A stretch of DNA of 64,000 nucleotides, taken from positions 682,001-746,000 of the forward strand of contig NZ_CP050152.1 in NCBI RefSeq assembly GCF_011617245.1, written 5' to 3'. The notes under the pieces are model-generated. The model did not search any database. It had not been told where the DNA came from and saw only the letters and a list, made by a program, of their open reading frames with translations. Numbering within the stretch: position 1 is the first letter of the stretch; the number at the start of each line of letters is the position of its first letter. The position numbers and the translations under genes were made by a program. Source of the DNA: Brevibacterium atlanticum (GTDB lineage: Bacteria > Actinomycetota > Actinomycetes > Actinomycetales > Brevibacteriaceae). Below are positions 34,780 to 43,916 of this stretch, piece after piece.

Positions 34780-36672
34780 TCAGAAGCAGTAGTGCCCCGG
34801 GGCGTATCCGAACGCATGGACGTCGCCGTTCGCCAGCAGCAGATCGTCATCGACGCTCCACGTATGCGCATGGTCACCGCGGACCTGGACGAAGTTGAAC
34901 CGGTCGGCCGAATAGATGCGGGCACCGTCCGCGATGAGCCGCTGCTGAAGTTCCGTGTCCTCGCCCAGGGTGCGTTCGGCGAAGGGATTGTCCAGCAGCG
35001 TCGACCGATAGGTCATCAGGGTCGGGCCCATGACGAGGTCGGTGAAGCGATGCTCGCGTTCGGGGAACCGACGGATCACGATGTCGCGGCCGCGGATATG
35101 CAGATAGTGCGCCTGCTTGCCGACGAGTTCCGCGTTCGAGTAGCGCAGTGCCGCGAGCTGATCGCCGAGGTAGTGCGCTCCGTAGACGTCATCATCGTCC
35201 ATCTTTGCGATCACCTCACCGGAGGCCGCCTCGATGCCGCGGTTGAGGCAGACGCCCAGCGGCTGTGAGGAGTCGACTTCGACGATCTGCAGGTGCTCGA
35301 TGCCAGCATTCGTCGCCCGGGTCCGCAGATCCGCAGGCACCTCGAAGCCGTGTGCGACAAGGACGAGTTCCTTGTCCTGGTGCAGCTGTTCGGCATGTGT
35401 GGTCAGAACCTCGCCGAGGTGGTCGGGCCGGTTCGTGGAGACGACCGCCGACACCGACGTGGGGAACGGCCGTGCATAGTCGAGACCGAGCGAATCCATC
35501 ACCGTCATCGCCCGGTGGGTGTAGGTGTGTTCGGCCCAGATGCGGCGCTGGGCGAGGTGAACGCTGCGATCACGCAGCTCGGGGCTGCGCACATGGGCGC
35601 GAAGCACCCACTCCGCGTCCTCGGCGGTCTCCGGCTGCGGCACCTCGTCGGTCGGGAAGAACTCACGGGTGGCCGCGCTGGGAGTGGTGACGACCGGTGT
35701 GCCGGCGGCGTTGATCTCGAAGATCCTGCGGGCGCACATGCTGGGGGAGTCGGTGACGGAGTTGACGTTGAGGAAGACCTTGTAGTGCTTGTAGGCCGTG
35801 AGCAGATTCCGGTAGGGCAGGGAACCGACGACCCTCTCGGCGAGGGCGCCCGGGAACTGGTAGCGCTCATCGTCGCCGAGGAACCGGGAGAAGATCTCGA
35901 GGCCGTGCTCCATCCGCCCGGACACTGCGTCGGCAGCGCCCAACAGCAGGTCCATCTGCGCTCTGCGCTCGGGGTACTTGTGAGCGAAGTACATTCCGGC
36001 GAAGGCGATGTCCCTGGCCCCGGCGTTCCTGGCGGGCCGGGACGGGTTGTGGATCGCGGGCTGTGCCGCGAATGGCAGTGCCGCAATACGGTCATGGCCC
36101 AGCCGGGCACGGTATTCCGGGACCAGTCTGACATCGCTGGTGAAGACGACATCGCAGAGTTCTGCCAGCGGCAGGAAGTCCTCGAAGTGCGGAGGATCCT
36201 CCTTGTTCCAGAAGACCGTCGGGATGCTGCGGCGGCGGCATTCGGCCAGCAGGTCCGTGATCTCCGGGCCGGGGCCGGACGGACCGGTGAGTTTGAACTT
36301 CCACTCTCCGTTGTTCCCGTTCCACGCGGACTCGACGAAGACGAAGTCGAGCCCATCGAGCTCGCTCGACCAGCCCGAGATCGACAGCGGTCTGGTCGCC
36401 CATTCGTAGCCGAAGCTCTCGGCCGAGAACTCATCGAGGATGACCCCGACCTCGAGGGTGTCGAAGACGGGCGTGCGGTGGGGCTTCGGGAGGGCAGGGA
36501 ACAGCTCGGCGAGCACTTCTGCCGACAGGCTGCCTGTTGCCACCTCGGCAGAGGATTCCGCAGCACCCTGCGCGATCGATCGGCGACGTCGCCACTGTGC
36601 CATCTGCGACAGACCGCCCTTGCGCAGATGCCAAAGAGCGGTCCTCGCGGTGCGAAGCGGTGAACGGGGCAC
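34780..36672 (-). CDS. Two-module glycosyltransferase (CgeB-like plus GT2), second copy
   Basis: A 630-residue protein with the same order of modules as the 877-residue enzyme: CgeB-like first (IPTVFWNKEDPPHFEDFLPLAELCDVVFTS, AFAGMYFAHKYPERR, SPSMCARRIFEINAAGTPVVTT), then GT2 (VSAVVSTNRPDHLGEVL, VIAKMDDDDVYGAHYLGDQL with the DxD). It lacks the N-terminal coiled coil and long linker. The start is GTG at 36672 with an Arg-rich leader. A later ATG (MAQWRRRR) is possible. It is the first gene of the minus-strand run and diverges from the dehydratase gene. Confidence 0.82.
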   Translation of the reverse strand: MPRSPLRTARTALWHLRKGGLSQMAQWRRRRSIAQGAAESSAEVATGSLSAEVLAELFPALPKPHRTPVFDTLEVGVILDEFSAESFGYEWATRPLSISGWSSELDGLDFVFVESAWNGNNGEWKFKLTGPSGPGPEITDLLAECRRRSIPTVFWNKEDPPHFEDFLPLAELCDVVFTSDVRLVPEYRARLGHDRIAALPFAAQPAIHNPSRPARNAGARDIAFAGMYFAHKYPERRAQMDLLLGAADAVSGRMEHGLEIFSRFLGDDERYQFPGALAERVVGSLPYRNLLTAYKHYKVFLNVNSVTDSPSMCARRIFEINAAGTPVVTTPSAATREFFPTDEVPQPETAEDAEWVLRAHVRSPELRDRSVHLAQRRIWAEHTYTHRAMTVMDSLGLDYARPFPTSVSAVVSTNRPDHLGEVLTTHAEQLHQDKELVLVAHGFEVPADLRTRATNAGIEHLQIVEVDSSQPLGVCLNRGIEAASGEVIAKMDDDDVYGAHYLGDQLAALRYSNAELVGKQAHYLHIRGRDIVIRRFPEREHRFTDLVMGPTLMTYRSTLLDNPFAERTLGEDTELQQRLIADGARIYSADRFNFVQVRGDHAHTWSVDDDLLLANGDVHAFGYAPGHYCF

Positions 36673-36907
36673 GAACGGGTCCTCTCGGCGGCAGACTGGG
36701 GCCAGGGATCAGATCAGAAACGCGGCTGCGAAGCACAGAATATGACAGTCGAACGACCTGAATGAGGCCCGCAGGTAAACGGCAGAGAACCTTGTTTCAG
36801 GCAGTTGAAACTGAAATCAATCCTTAATGTTCGCATCGTCCATGATGTGTGAATCCTGTTAGGGCCAATAGTACAATCGTGACGTTGCAGTGGGCAGGAG
36901 AAGCGCC

Positions 36908-36928
36908 GACGGTGCAGTTCGCACCGTC
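36908..36928 (+). promoter_or_regulatory. Perfect hairpin just before the dehydratase gene
   Basis: GACGGTGC (36908-36915) and GCACCGTC (36921-36928) form a perfect 8-bp stem around AGTTC. It lies 24 bases before the ATG used here and directly before an upstream GTG (36931). It may be an operator or a leader hairpin affecting translation. A TACAAT (36872-36877) 31 bases upstream is a candidate -10. The 230 bases further upstream serve both divergent genes and show no other structure. Confidence 0.45.
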
Positions 36929-36951
36929 AGGTGCAGGCACCGCCCCACGTC

Positions 36952-38892
36952 ATGAAAGCGGATGAAAAGAGGACAGTGGGAAGCACTCCTGAGCCCATTC
37001 CCTCACGGACCCCGATGAGACGGCACGGCAGAGTCCTGGCACTCTCGCTTATCGACGGATTCGTCTTCGCCTTCCTCGTGGTGGCGATGACTTTGGTGCG
37101 ATACGACTTCCATACCTACCTGGTCAATGCTCCCGGGATGTTCGTCTGCTCGGCGATCGCTCTGATCGTCTTCCTCATCGGCGGACCGATGGCGATCTAT
37201 CGCGGACGTTACCGTCGCGGATCGACCGACCAGTTCGCGGCCATCGTCGGAACGGTCGCCCTCGGCGTGGGGCTGATGTGGGTGGCCGAATTCGCTTTGG
37301 CCAGCAGCCTGCTCATTCCCACCAGTGTGCCGATCGCAGCCGGTGCGATGATGATCGTGGCCAAGAGCCTCGAGAACTGGGTGCGCCGCAACCTGCGGCA
37401 GCGTACGCTCACCTCCTCGGGATCCTCCCGGCCCACCCTCGTCGTCGGCGCCGGCAACCAGGGAACGCTCGCGCTCGACATGATCGCGCAGGACACCCGG
37501 AACGAATATGTCGCCGTCGGCATCCTCGACGACGATCCGGCGAAACGTCACCTGCGCTACAACGGCACCCGCGTTCTCGGGCCGATCAGTGATATCGGCG
37601 CCCATGTCGATCGCACGGGTGCCGGCGTCGTCATCATCGCCATCGCCGACCTTCCGCCCGAAGAGCTCTCTCGGATCGCCTCGAACCTCGAATCCCGTCC
37701 GGTCGAGATCAAGATCATGCCGAAGCTCTCGGACACCCAAGTCTCCCGGCACGAACCGGACTCTCATGCTGTGGCAGGCCTGCGCCATCGCGGATTCCGC
37801 GATGTCAGCCTCGAAGACCTCATCGGGCGCAAACCGATCTCGACGAACATCGACGACATCGCCACAGCGATCACCGGCAAGGTCGTCCTCGTCACCGGCG
37901 CCGGCGGTTCCATCGGCTCCCAACTGTGCCGCCAGGTCTCTCGCTTCGCCCCGGCCAGGCTCGTCATGACCGACCGGGATGAGTCCGGTCTGCACGCCAC
38001 GGAACTCGGTCTCGAAGGGTCCGCGCTGCTGACCAGCGATGACCTCGTCCTCGGCGACCTGCGCGATCCGGCATTCATCGACGCCCTCGTCGCCGAGGCG
38101 AAACCAGAGATCATCTTCCACGCAGCGGCTCTCAAGCACCTGACGTTCCTCGAACGTTTCCCGGAACAGGCCGTGCGCACCAATGTGGGAGCCAGTCTCG
38201 ATCTCCTCAACGCCGCTGTGGCGAACGATGTCGATTCCTTCGTGCACATTTCGACGGACAAGGCGGCAGGCGCAACCTCCGTGCTCGGGCGGACGAAGTT
38301 CTCCATCGAACGGGCGGTCGCCGCGGTGGCGGCGGAGACCGGTCGGCGGTACATGTCTGTGCGGTTCGGCAATGTGCTCGGCTCGCGCGGTTCGGTCCTC
38401 GAGACGTTCGTGGCACAGGTGGCCGCCGGTGATCCTGTCACGGTCACCGATCCCGAAGTGACCCGCTATTTCATGACTGCCGATGAGGCCTGCGAACTCG
38501 TGCTGCAGGCAGCTGCCATCGGGGAACCGGGCGAGACACTCGTGCTCGATATGGGCGAACCGATCCGGATCGACGACCTCGCCAGACGCGTCATCGCACT
38601 CTCGGGTCGCAGTGATGCCCGTATCGTCTATACGGGTCTGCGTCCGGGCGAGAAACTCACCGAGGCACTGCTGTCACCTGGCGAGGTCGACAACAGACCC
38701 AAACATCCTCTGATCACGCAGGTGCCGATCTCCCCGATCGATCTCGCCGCGCTGAGAGACCTCGTGGCCGAGTCGCGCGATCCACGTGTCTTCACCCATC
38801 GTCCAGAGCTCGAAGCACACCTGACCGGACTCATCGATGCGCCCTCGGCTGAACTCGCCGCCGATGCCCCGGACGCCGGAGTCGGCCACTGA
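36952..38892 (+). CDS. Membrane-bound NDP-sugar 4,6-dehydratase/epimerase (CapD/WbpM-like)
   Basis: About 646 residues. Four N-terminal membrane segments are followed by a first Rossmann domain (VVGAGNQGTLALDMIAQDTRNEYVAVGILDDD) and the SDR catalytic domain (VLVTGAGGSIGSQLCRQVSRFAP). The active-site block is HISTDKAAGATSVLGRTK; the position that is Met in most long dehydratases of this type appears as Leu here. It likely converts a UDP-GlcNAc-type sugar to a 4-keto-6-deoxy form for the polymer. Start is uncertain: GTG 36931, ATG 36952 and ATG 37015 are all in frame and none has a good ribosome site. It abuts the WecA-like gene by one shared base. Confidence 0.85.
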   Translation: MKADEKRTVGSTPEPIPSRTPMRRHGRVLALSLIDGFVFAFLVVAMTLVRYDFHTYLVNAPGMFVCSAIALIVFLIGGPMAIYRGRYRRGSTDQFAAIVGTVALGVGLMWVAEFALASSLLIPTSVPIAAGAMMIVAKSLENWVRRNLRQRTLTSSGSSRPTLVVGAGNQGTLALDMIAQDTRNEYVAVGILDDDPAKRHLRYNGTRVLGPISDIGAHVDRTGAGVVIIAIADLPPEELSRIASNLESRPVEIKIMPKLSDTQVSRHEPDSHAVAGLRHRGFRDVSLEDLIGRKPISTNIDDIATAITGKVVLVTGAGGSIGSQLCRQVSRFAPARLVMTDRDESGLHATELGLEGSALLTSDDLVLGDLRDPAFIDALVAEAKPEIIFHAAALKHLTFLERFPEQAVRTNVGASLDLLNAAVANDVDSFVHISTDKAAGATSVLGRTKFSIERAVAAVAAETGRRYMSVRFGNVLGSRGSVLETFVAQVAAGDPVTVTDPEVTRYFMTADEACELVLQAAAIGEPGETLVLDMGEPIRIDDLARRVIALSGRSDARIVYTGLRPGEKLTEALLSPGEVDNRPKHPLITQVPISPIDLAALRDLVAESRDPRVFTHRPELEAHLTGLIDAPSAELAADAPDAGVGH

Positions 38893-39929
38893 TGGGTCTT
38901 CAGCCGCTGCTGATCGTCGTTGTGGCCGCGGTGGCCACGGCGCTCAGTGCGCTCATCACCTTCCCGCTTCTGCGCAGAGCCGGCATCGTCGACGTCCCCT
39001 CGCACCGCTCCTCTCACACACAGCCGACGGTGCGCGGCGGCGGGATCGCCATCGGGTGTGGCATCACCGTCGCTACGGTGGTGGCGATGATCTGGAGCAT
39101 CATCGAACACGGGATGTTCGGAGTCGGCAGCGTCCTGCTGCCGATCGGATTCCTGGTGCTCACCTGGTGCTATTCGGCGATCGGGATGAGCGACGACCTC
39201 GACTCCCTGCGGCCCGCAGGACGTCTCATCGGACAGGTGGTTCTGGCACTGATCTTCAGCGCCACCATCGCGATGTTCTCCACTCAGGGCCTCGCCCATG
39301 CTCTTGCCTTCGCCGTCATCGGAGTCGGCACCGTCAATGCGGTGAACTTCGTCGACGGTCTCAACGGCTATGTCGCCGGGTGGACCATCGTCACCACCGG
39401 GTGGTTCGCCTTCGTCGGCGCATGGCTCGGTGAGAACGACCTGACTCTCCTGGCGTTGGCGGTGGCCGGTGCGGCCGTCGGGTTCCTGCCGTTCAACCTG
39501 GGCCGGGCGAAGGCGTTCCTCGGCGACACCGGAAGCTACGGGATCGGTGCCGCCGTCTTCGTCCTTGCTGTGTGGCTGTTCGTCCAGGGCGTGCCGATCG
39601 TCGTCATCATCGCTCCGATGATCTTCGTGTTCTTCGACGTCGGGCTCACTCTCGTCCTGCGACTCTTCCGCGGCGAAAACATCTTTCTGCCGCACCGCGA
39701 ACACATCTACCAGCGCATCCAGCAGGCCGGCTGGTCGCACGGCGCCGTCTCCCTGTTCCACGCCTCGTTGAGCGTGCTGGCGTGCATTCTCTCCGTGCCG
39801 ACGTTGATGGGCGGCAACACGGCTTCGACGTATCCTTCTCATGTGTTCTGGGTCTTCCTGCTCGGGCTCTATGCCCTCGTGCCGCTGTGGCTGCGCAAGC
39901 GCACTTCCGCCGAGGCGGTGCCCGCATGA
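38892..39929 (+). CDS. WecA/MraY-family undecaprenyl-phosphate sugar-1-phosphate transferase
   Basis: A 345-residue polytopic enzyme with about ten membrane segments. Catalytic motifs are visible: the aspartate pair GMSDDLDSLRPAGRLIGQ, NAVNFVDGLNGYVAGW, FLGDTGSYGIGAAVF, and the histidine loop LPHREHIYQRI. This family moves a sugar-1-phosphate from a UDP-sugar to undecaprenyl phosphate and starts synthesis of wall polymers. It overlaps the next glycosyltransferase by four bases (ATGA). A GlcNAc- or 6-deoxy-sugar donor is possible given the dehydratase upstream. Confidence 0.88.
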   Translation: MGLQPLLIVVVAAVATALSALITFPLLRRAGIVDVPSHRSSHTQPTVRGGGIAIGCGITVATVVAMIWSIIEHGMFGVGSVLLPIGFLVLTWCYSAIGMSDDLDSLRPAGRLIGQVVLALIFSATIAMFSTQGLAHALAFAVIGVGTVNAVNFVDGLNGYVAGWTIVTTGWFAFVGAWLGENDLTLLALAVAGAAVGFLPFNLGRAKAFLGDTGSYGIGAAVFVLAVWLFVQGVPIVVIIAPMIFVFFDVGLTLVLRLFRGENIFLPHREHIYQRIQQAGWSHGAVSLFHASLSVLACILSVPTLMGGNTASTYPSHVFWVFLLGLYALVPLWLRKRTSAEAVPA

Positions 39930-41287
39930 GGATCGTCCTGCTCAGTCACTACTACTACCCGGAAGTCGGTGCCCCGCAGCGTCGGTGGCGGATCCTCAAC
40001 GATCACCTGCGCACGGCCGGACACGATGTCATCACCGTCGCCCCGCACCCGCACTATCCGTACCCTGACCGGGACAGGTTCTTCGACTCCACAGTCGGTC
40101 GGGGACGGAAGCGAGTCGACATACGTCTCGGCGGCACGTGGGACACCGGAGTCGACGGTGAGCGCATTCTTCGTGTGCCGTATCTGCACAGCGGTTCGTC
40201 GATGGTCCGACAGCTGCTCGACCAGACGGTGTCTGCCACCGGTGCCTGGTCTGCCGTCGTCGACCGGCTGCGCGGTCGGATGAAACCGGATGTCATCGTC
40301 TCGACGACCCCGGCCCTGCCGTTCCTGATCGCCGGGGACGCCCTGTCACGACTGCTGCGGGTGCCGCATGTCGCCGAAGTGCGGGACGCCTGGCCTGACC
40401 TCATCCCGGAGATGAACCTGGTCACCGGTGCTCTCGGTCGGTACCTGCCCAGCTCGATCACCGGTCGTCTCGAGCGGGACGTCCTGCCGAATCTCTTCAC
40501 CCGTGCTCAACGGCGGGCCGCCGTCGTCGTCGTCACCACCGATGGCTTCAAGCAGAGGCTCGAGGCCCGTGGGGTCACCGCCGAGGTGGTGCGCAGCGGC
40601 GTCTCTCCGGCAGAACTCGCCGGCGCCTCGGGACTGACTGCGACCGGCGCGATTCCCGTCATTTCGTCCGAAGCCGCGGATCTCTCCGCGCCCTCTTCCG
40701 ATACGAAGAAGGGCAGAGGAGGACGCAGCGGACTCAACCTGCTCTACGTCGGCACCGTCGGGCGCTCACAGGACCTGTCCACCGCGATCCGTGCCCTGGC
40801 ACGGACTGACGGGGTTCGTCTGCGCATCGTCGGCGACGGCGTGGACGCGGCAGCGCTCAAGGACGATGCCGAGATCAATCGCGTCCCCGTCGAGTTCTTC
40901 CCTCAGCACGCGGGAGCAGAGCTCGCCGCCCACTGGGAGTGGGCAGATGCCGGACTCGTCAGCCTCAGTCCGCTCGAGTCCTACGAATACACGGTCCCGT
41001 CGAAACTCTATTCGCTCATGGCCCGGCAGATACCAGTCCTCGGAGTCGTCGCGGGGGAGGCTGCGGACATCATCATCGGCACTGCGGCCGGCGAGGTCGC
41101 CGCCCCCGGCGATGTGGATGCCGTCGCATCCGCCATGACAGTGATGCGCGAGCGCATCGAGTCCAGCGACGCCTTCGGCCAGAACGCACCCGGCGGCATG
41201 GAACCGCGCGAATGGGTCGTCCGGCACGCCTCGGCCGCGGCGATGGGCCATGGTTACGAACGCATCCTCAGGCAGGCCATCTCGTGA
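39926..41287 (+). CDS. GT4 glycosyltransferase (WbuB-like)
   Basis: A 453-residue GT-B enzyme. The N-terminal IVLLSHYYYPEVGAPQRRWRILNDHLRTAGHDV is the typical WbuB start. HVAEVRDAWPDL is the acceptor-side block, LLYVGTVGRSQDLSTAIRAL opens the donor domain, and VSLSPLESYEYTVPSKLYSLMARQIPVLG carries the nucleotide-sugar contacts. It likely adds the second sugar to the lipid-linked primer made by the WecA-like enzyme. A Ser/Lys-rich insertion of about 20 residues separates the two domains. The next gene starts with GTG overlapping its stop by four bases. Confidence 0.86.
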   Translation: MRIVLLSHYYYPEVGAPQRRWRILNDHLRTAGHDVITVAPHPHYPYPDRDRFFDSTVGRGRKRVDIRLGGTWDTGVDGERILRVPYLHSGSSMVRQLLDQTVSATGAWSAVVDRLRGRMKPDVIVSTTPALPFLIAGDALSRLLRVPHVAEVRDAWPDLIPEMNLVTGALGRYLPSSITGRLERDVLPNLFTRAQRRAAVVVVTTDGFKQRLEARGVTAEVVRSGVSPAELAGASGLTATGAIPVISSEAADLSAPSSDTKKGRGGRSGLNLLYVGTVGRSQDLSTAIRALARTDGVRLRIVGDGVDAAALKDDAEINRVPVEFFPQHAGAELAAHWEWADAGLVSLSPLESYEYTVPSKLYSLMARQIPVLGVVAGEAADIIIGTAAGEVAAPGDVDAVASAMTVMRERIESSDAFGQNAPGGMEPREWVVRHASAAAMGHGYERILRQAIS

Positions 41288-43020
41288 ACCTCAGCTTCCT
41301 CGCCCGCCAGATCACCAACGTCGTCACGACGACGGCTGCACACATCACCGACGACCGCGTCTTCTTCGGCATGCAGCTCGCCCGCCGCCTGCCGGGGCCG
41401 GCTTCGAGAATCGTCGGACGAGCGATCGGTCGGCTTCCCGGCGACGCCGGCCGGGCCGCGTCCGCATGGCTGCTCGGTCATGAGACGACCGCCAAGGAAC
41501 TCGTCACCTGCTCGCGAACACCTTCCAGACTGCTCGGCGAGATCGCCCTCAACCTCGGCCTGCTCGACGAGGCCGAGACCATCGCCGAGGCGGTTCCCCG
41601 AGCGGCAGCACTGTCCTCGCGCATCCGGTGGACCAAGGGCGACATCGACGGAGCGATCGCCGTGCTGCCTGCAGGCGCACGCCGAACCCGTCTCATCGAA
41701 GAGAGACGGAGTCTGCAGCCCGGCTGGTGGCCCGACGTGAACAGCCACATCACGGCACGCCCGGCTGAGCAGACGAAACCGAGTCCGCTGCCCTCTGCAC
41801 TGTTCGTGCTGACGAACTCGCTGCCGCACACCCGTTCCGGATACGCCTACCGGTCACATGCGATCCTCACTACGCTGGGGAATGCCGGTCACGAGGTGGC
41901 CGCGGCAACTCGGCCGTCCTACCCGGTGACGATCGGAAGAGTGAGCTCGGGACCGGTCGAGACCGTCGACGGTGTCGACTATCTCCGGCAGATTCCCCTC
42001 CGCCCGCTGTCCACCCCGACCGCGCGCCTCGATGACCAGGCGAGCTGGCTCGCGGCTCAAGCGCAGAGCCGCGGAGCCGACGTTCTCCACACGACCACGC
42101 ACTATGTCAACGGACTGGCCACCGGTGCCGCAGCCAAGGCGACCGGACTGCCATGGGTCTACGAAGTCCGCGGCGTCCTCGAAGAGACCTGGGCTGCCGC
42201 CGGAGGCACACCGGCTGAGCGTGAGGCTCGTCGGGCGAGCCAGCGCTTCGACCTCATGCGTGCGAAGGAGATCGAGGTCGCCTCGGCTGCCGACGCCGTC
42301 ATCACTCTTGGTGAGACGATGCGTGAGCATCTCATTGCTGGGGGAGTGTCGGAGGAGTCGATCACTCTCATTCCGAACTCTGTCTCGGAATCCGTCGTTG
42401 ACGCCGACGTCGCCCGGACCCCCGCCGAGGTGCGGGCCGGCCTGGGTTTGCCTGACGCAGGAACGTGGGTGGGCACAGCCGCCTCGATCGTCGGCTACGA
42501 AGGACTCGACGACCTCGTCGACGCTGTCATTCTCGCGCGCAGCCAGGGGGTCGACCTCAGACTGCTCATCGCCGGAGACGGTGTGGCACTTCCCTCTCTG
42601 CGCGAACGTGCCAGTGTGTTGGGGGAGCACGCAGTATTCGCCGGACGCGTGACTCAAGCGGAAGCGATCGAACATCAGCTCGCCCTCGACGCCATCGTTG
42701 TCCCTCGAAAGGACGAACCGGTATGCCGACTGGTGACCCCGATCAAACCCATTGAAGCCATGGGCCTGGCCCGACCGATCGTCATCTCCGACCTGCCGGC
42801 CCTGCGGGAACTCCTCCCGGACTATGCAGGAGTGTGCGTGAGCCCGGAAAATCCGAGAGAATTAGCCGATGTGCTGTCGGAGCTCGCCTCCGACGAGGGC
42901 GCAAGAAGGAGATTCGGACAGAATGGACGTGAACATGTTCTCGCGACACGGAGATGGAAGGACATCGGTCGCCGCTATGGTCAGGTCTATTCCCAGCTCA
43001 CAGGAGTTGCCGCGCAGTGA
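41284..43020 (+). CDS. GT4 glycosyltransferase with N-terminal extension
   Basis: A 578-residue protein. The N-terminal 170 residues are helical and unassigned. The GT-B part starts ALFVLTNSLPHTRSGYAYRSHAILTTL, continues with WVYEVRGVLEETWAAAGGTPAE and SIVGYEGLDDLVDAVILA, and has TPIKPIEAMGLARPIVISDLPALREL at the donor site. Sequence and architecture are paralogous to the 849-residue enzyme at 28.2-30.8 kb. GTG at 41284 overlaps the upstream stop (GTGA), and its own stop overlaps the next GTG the same way, which fixes both starts well. Confidence 0.86.
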   Translation: MNLSFLARQITNVVTTTAAHITDDRVFFGMQLARRLPGPASRIVGRAIGRLPGDAGRAASAWLLGHETTAKELVTCSRTPSRLLGEIALNLGLLDEAETIAEAVPRAAALSSRIRWTKGDIDGAIAVLPAGARRTRLIEERRSLQPGWWPDVNSHITARPAEQTKPSPLPSALFVLTNSLPHTRSGYAYRSHAILTTLGNAGHEVAAATRPSYPVTIGRVSSGPVETVDGVDYLRQIPLRPLSTPTARLDDQASWLAAQAQSRGADVLHTTTHYVNGLATGAAAKATGLPWVYEVRGVLEETWAAAGGTPAEREARRASQRFDLMRAKEIEVASAADAVITLGETMREHLIAGGVSEESITLIPNSVSESVVDADVARTPAEVRAGLGLPDAGTWVGTAASIVGYEGLDDLVDAVILARSQGVDLRLLIAGDGVALPSLRERASVLGEHAVFAGRVTQAEAIEHQLALDAIVVPRKDEPVCRLVTPIKPIEAMGLARPIVISDLPALRELLPDYAGVCVSPENPRELADVLSELASDEGARRRFGQNGREHVLATRRWKDIGRRYGQVYSQLTGVAAQ

Positions 43021-43916
43021 GTGAGAAGTCGCAAACGGTCGAGGCGAAGAACCCTCTCGGCCTGAGTTCGATCCCTTCGGTCTCGAGCGAAGGACTCGTT
43101 CCCGTCGGCCGACGCACCAGCCTGCGCAGCTATCTGGCGGCCCTATGGAGTCGCCGGCATTTCATCCTCGCCGAATCGCGGGCCAAGATGAGCGGATCAA
43201 CGAGGAAGAACCTCCTCGGCTACGGGTGGCTCTTCCTCAACCCGCTCCTGTCAGTTCTCGCGTTCTGGTTCATCTTCGGATTCATCCTCCAGTCCTCCCG
43301 CGGTATCGACAATTTCCTCGGCTACCTGGTCATCGGAGTGTTCTTCTTCCAATTCACCGGAAAGTCGATGACGGGTGGAACCGGAGCGATTCGCTCCGGA
43401 GCATCGATGATCAAAGGTTTCCAATTCCCCCGTGCAGCGTTGCCGATCTCCGTTGTTGTCCGGAACTTTCTCGATTTCATTCCGACTCTCGCCGTGATGA
43501 TCGTTCTCATCTTGATCCTTCCAGACGCAGAAGTGATCACGTGGCGAGTTGTCCTCGTCATTCCCGTCATCATCCTGCAGACGATCTTCAACGTCGGACT
43601 CGCCTGCTTGTTAGCTCGAATCGGCCACAAGATTCCTGACCTTACGAACTTCATGTCGATCGTCAGCCGATTCTGGCTCTATGGCTCTGGTGTCTTCTTC
43701 TCCATCGAAGACCGGCTGTCGGATCACCCGGCCCTTTTGGCTGCGATGCAGTTCAATCCGATGCACGCCTACCTCACGATCGTGCGCAATTCTCTGCTCT
43801 ACGGTGCCGACACGGACCCGTGGCTCTGGTTCGTGGGAATCTTCTGGGCGTTCGGACTGCTCATCGTCGGCTTCCTGTTCTTCTGGAGAGGGGAGGAGAG
43901 CTATGGTCGAATCTGA
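43017..43916 (+). CDS. ABC-2 type polymer exporter, permease (second set)
   Basis: A 299-residue permease of the same family as that at 4.4-5.3 kb. The entry helix follows KMSGSTRKNLLGYGWLFLNPLLSVLAFWFIFGFIL. The middle has NFLDFIPTLAVMIVLILILP and the end GLLIVGFLFFWRGEE. About six membrane segments are seen. GTG at 43017 overlaps the preceding glycosyltransferase stop. Being coupled to the glycosyltransferases, this pair is the more likely exporter of the locus product. It overlaps the ATPase gene by 14 bases. Confidence 0.88.
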   Translation: MSEKSQTVEAKNPLGLSSIPSVSSEGLVPVGRRTSLRSYLAALWSRRHFILAESRAKMSGSTRKNLLGYGWLFLNPLLSVLAFWFIFGFILQSSRGIDNFLGYLVIGVFFFQFTGKSMTGGTGAIRSGASMIKGFQFPRAALPISVVVRNFLDFIPTLAVMIVLILILPDAEVITWRVVLVIPVIILQTIFNVGLACLLARIGHKIPDLTNFMSIVSRFWLYGSGVFFSIEDRLSDHPALLAAMQFNPMHAYLTIVRNSLLYGADTDPWLWFVGIFWAFGLLIVGFLFFWRGEESYGRI

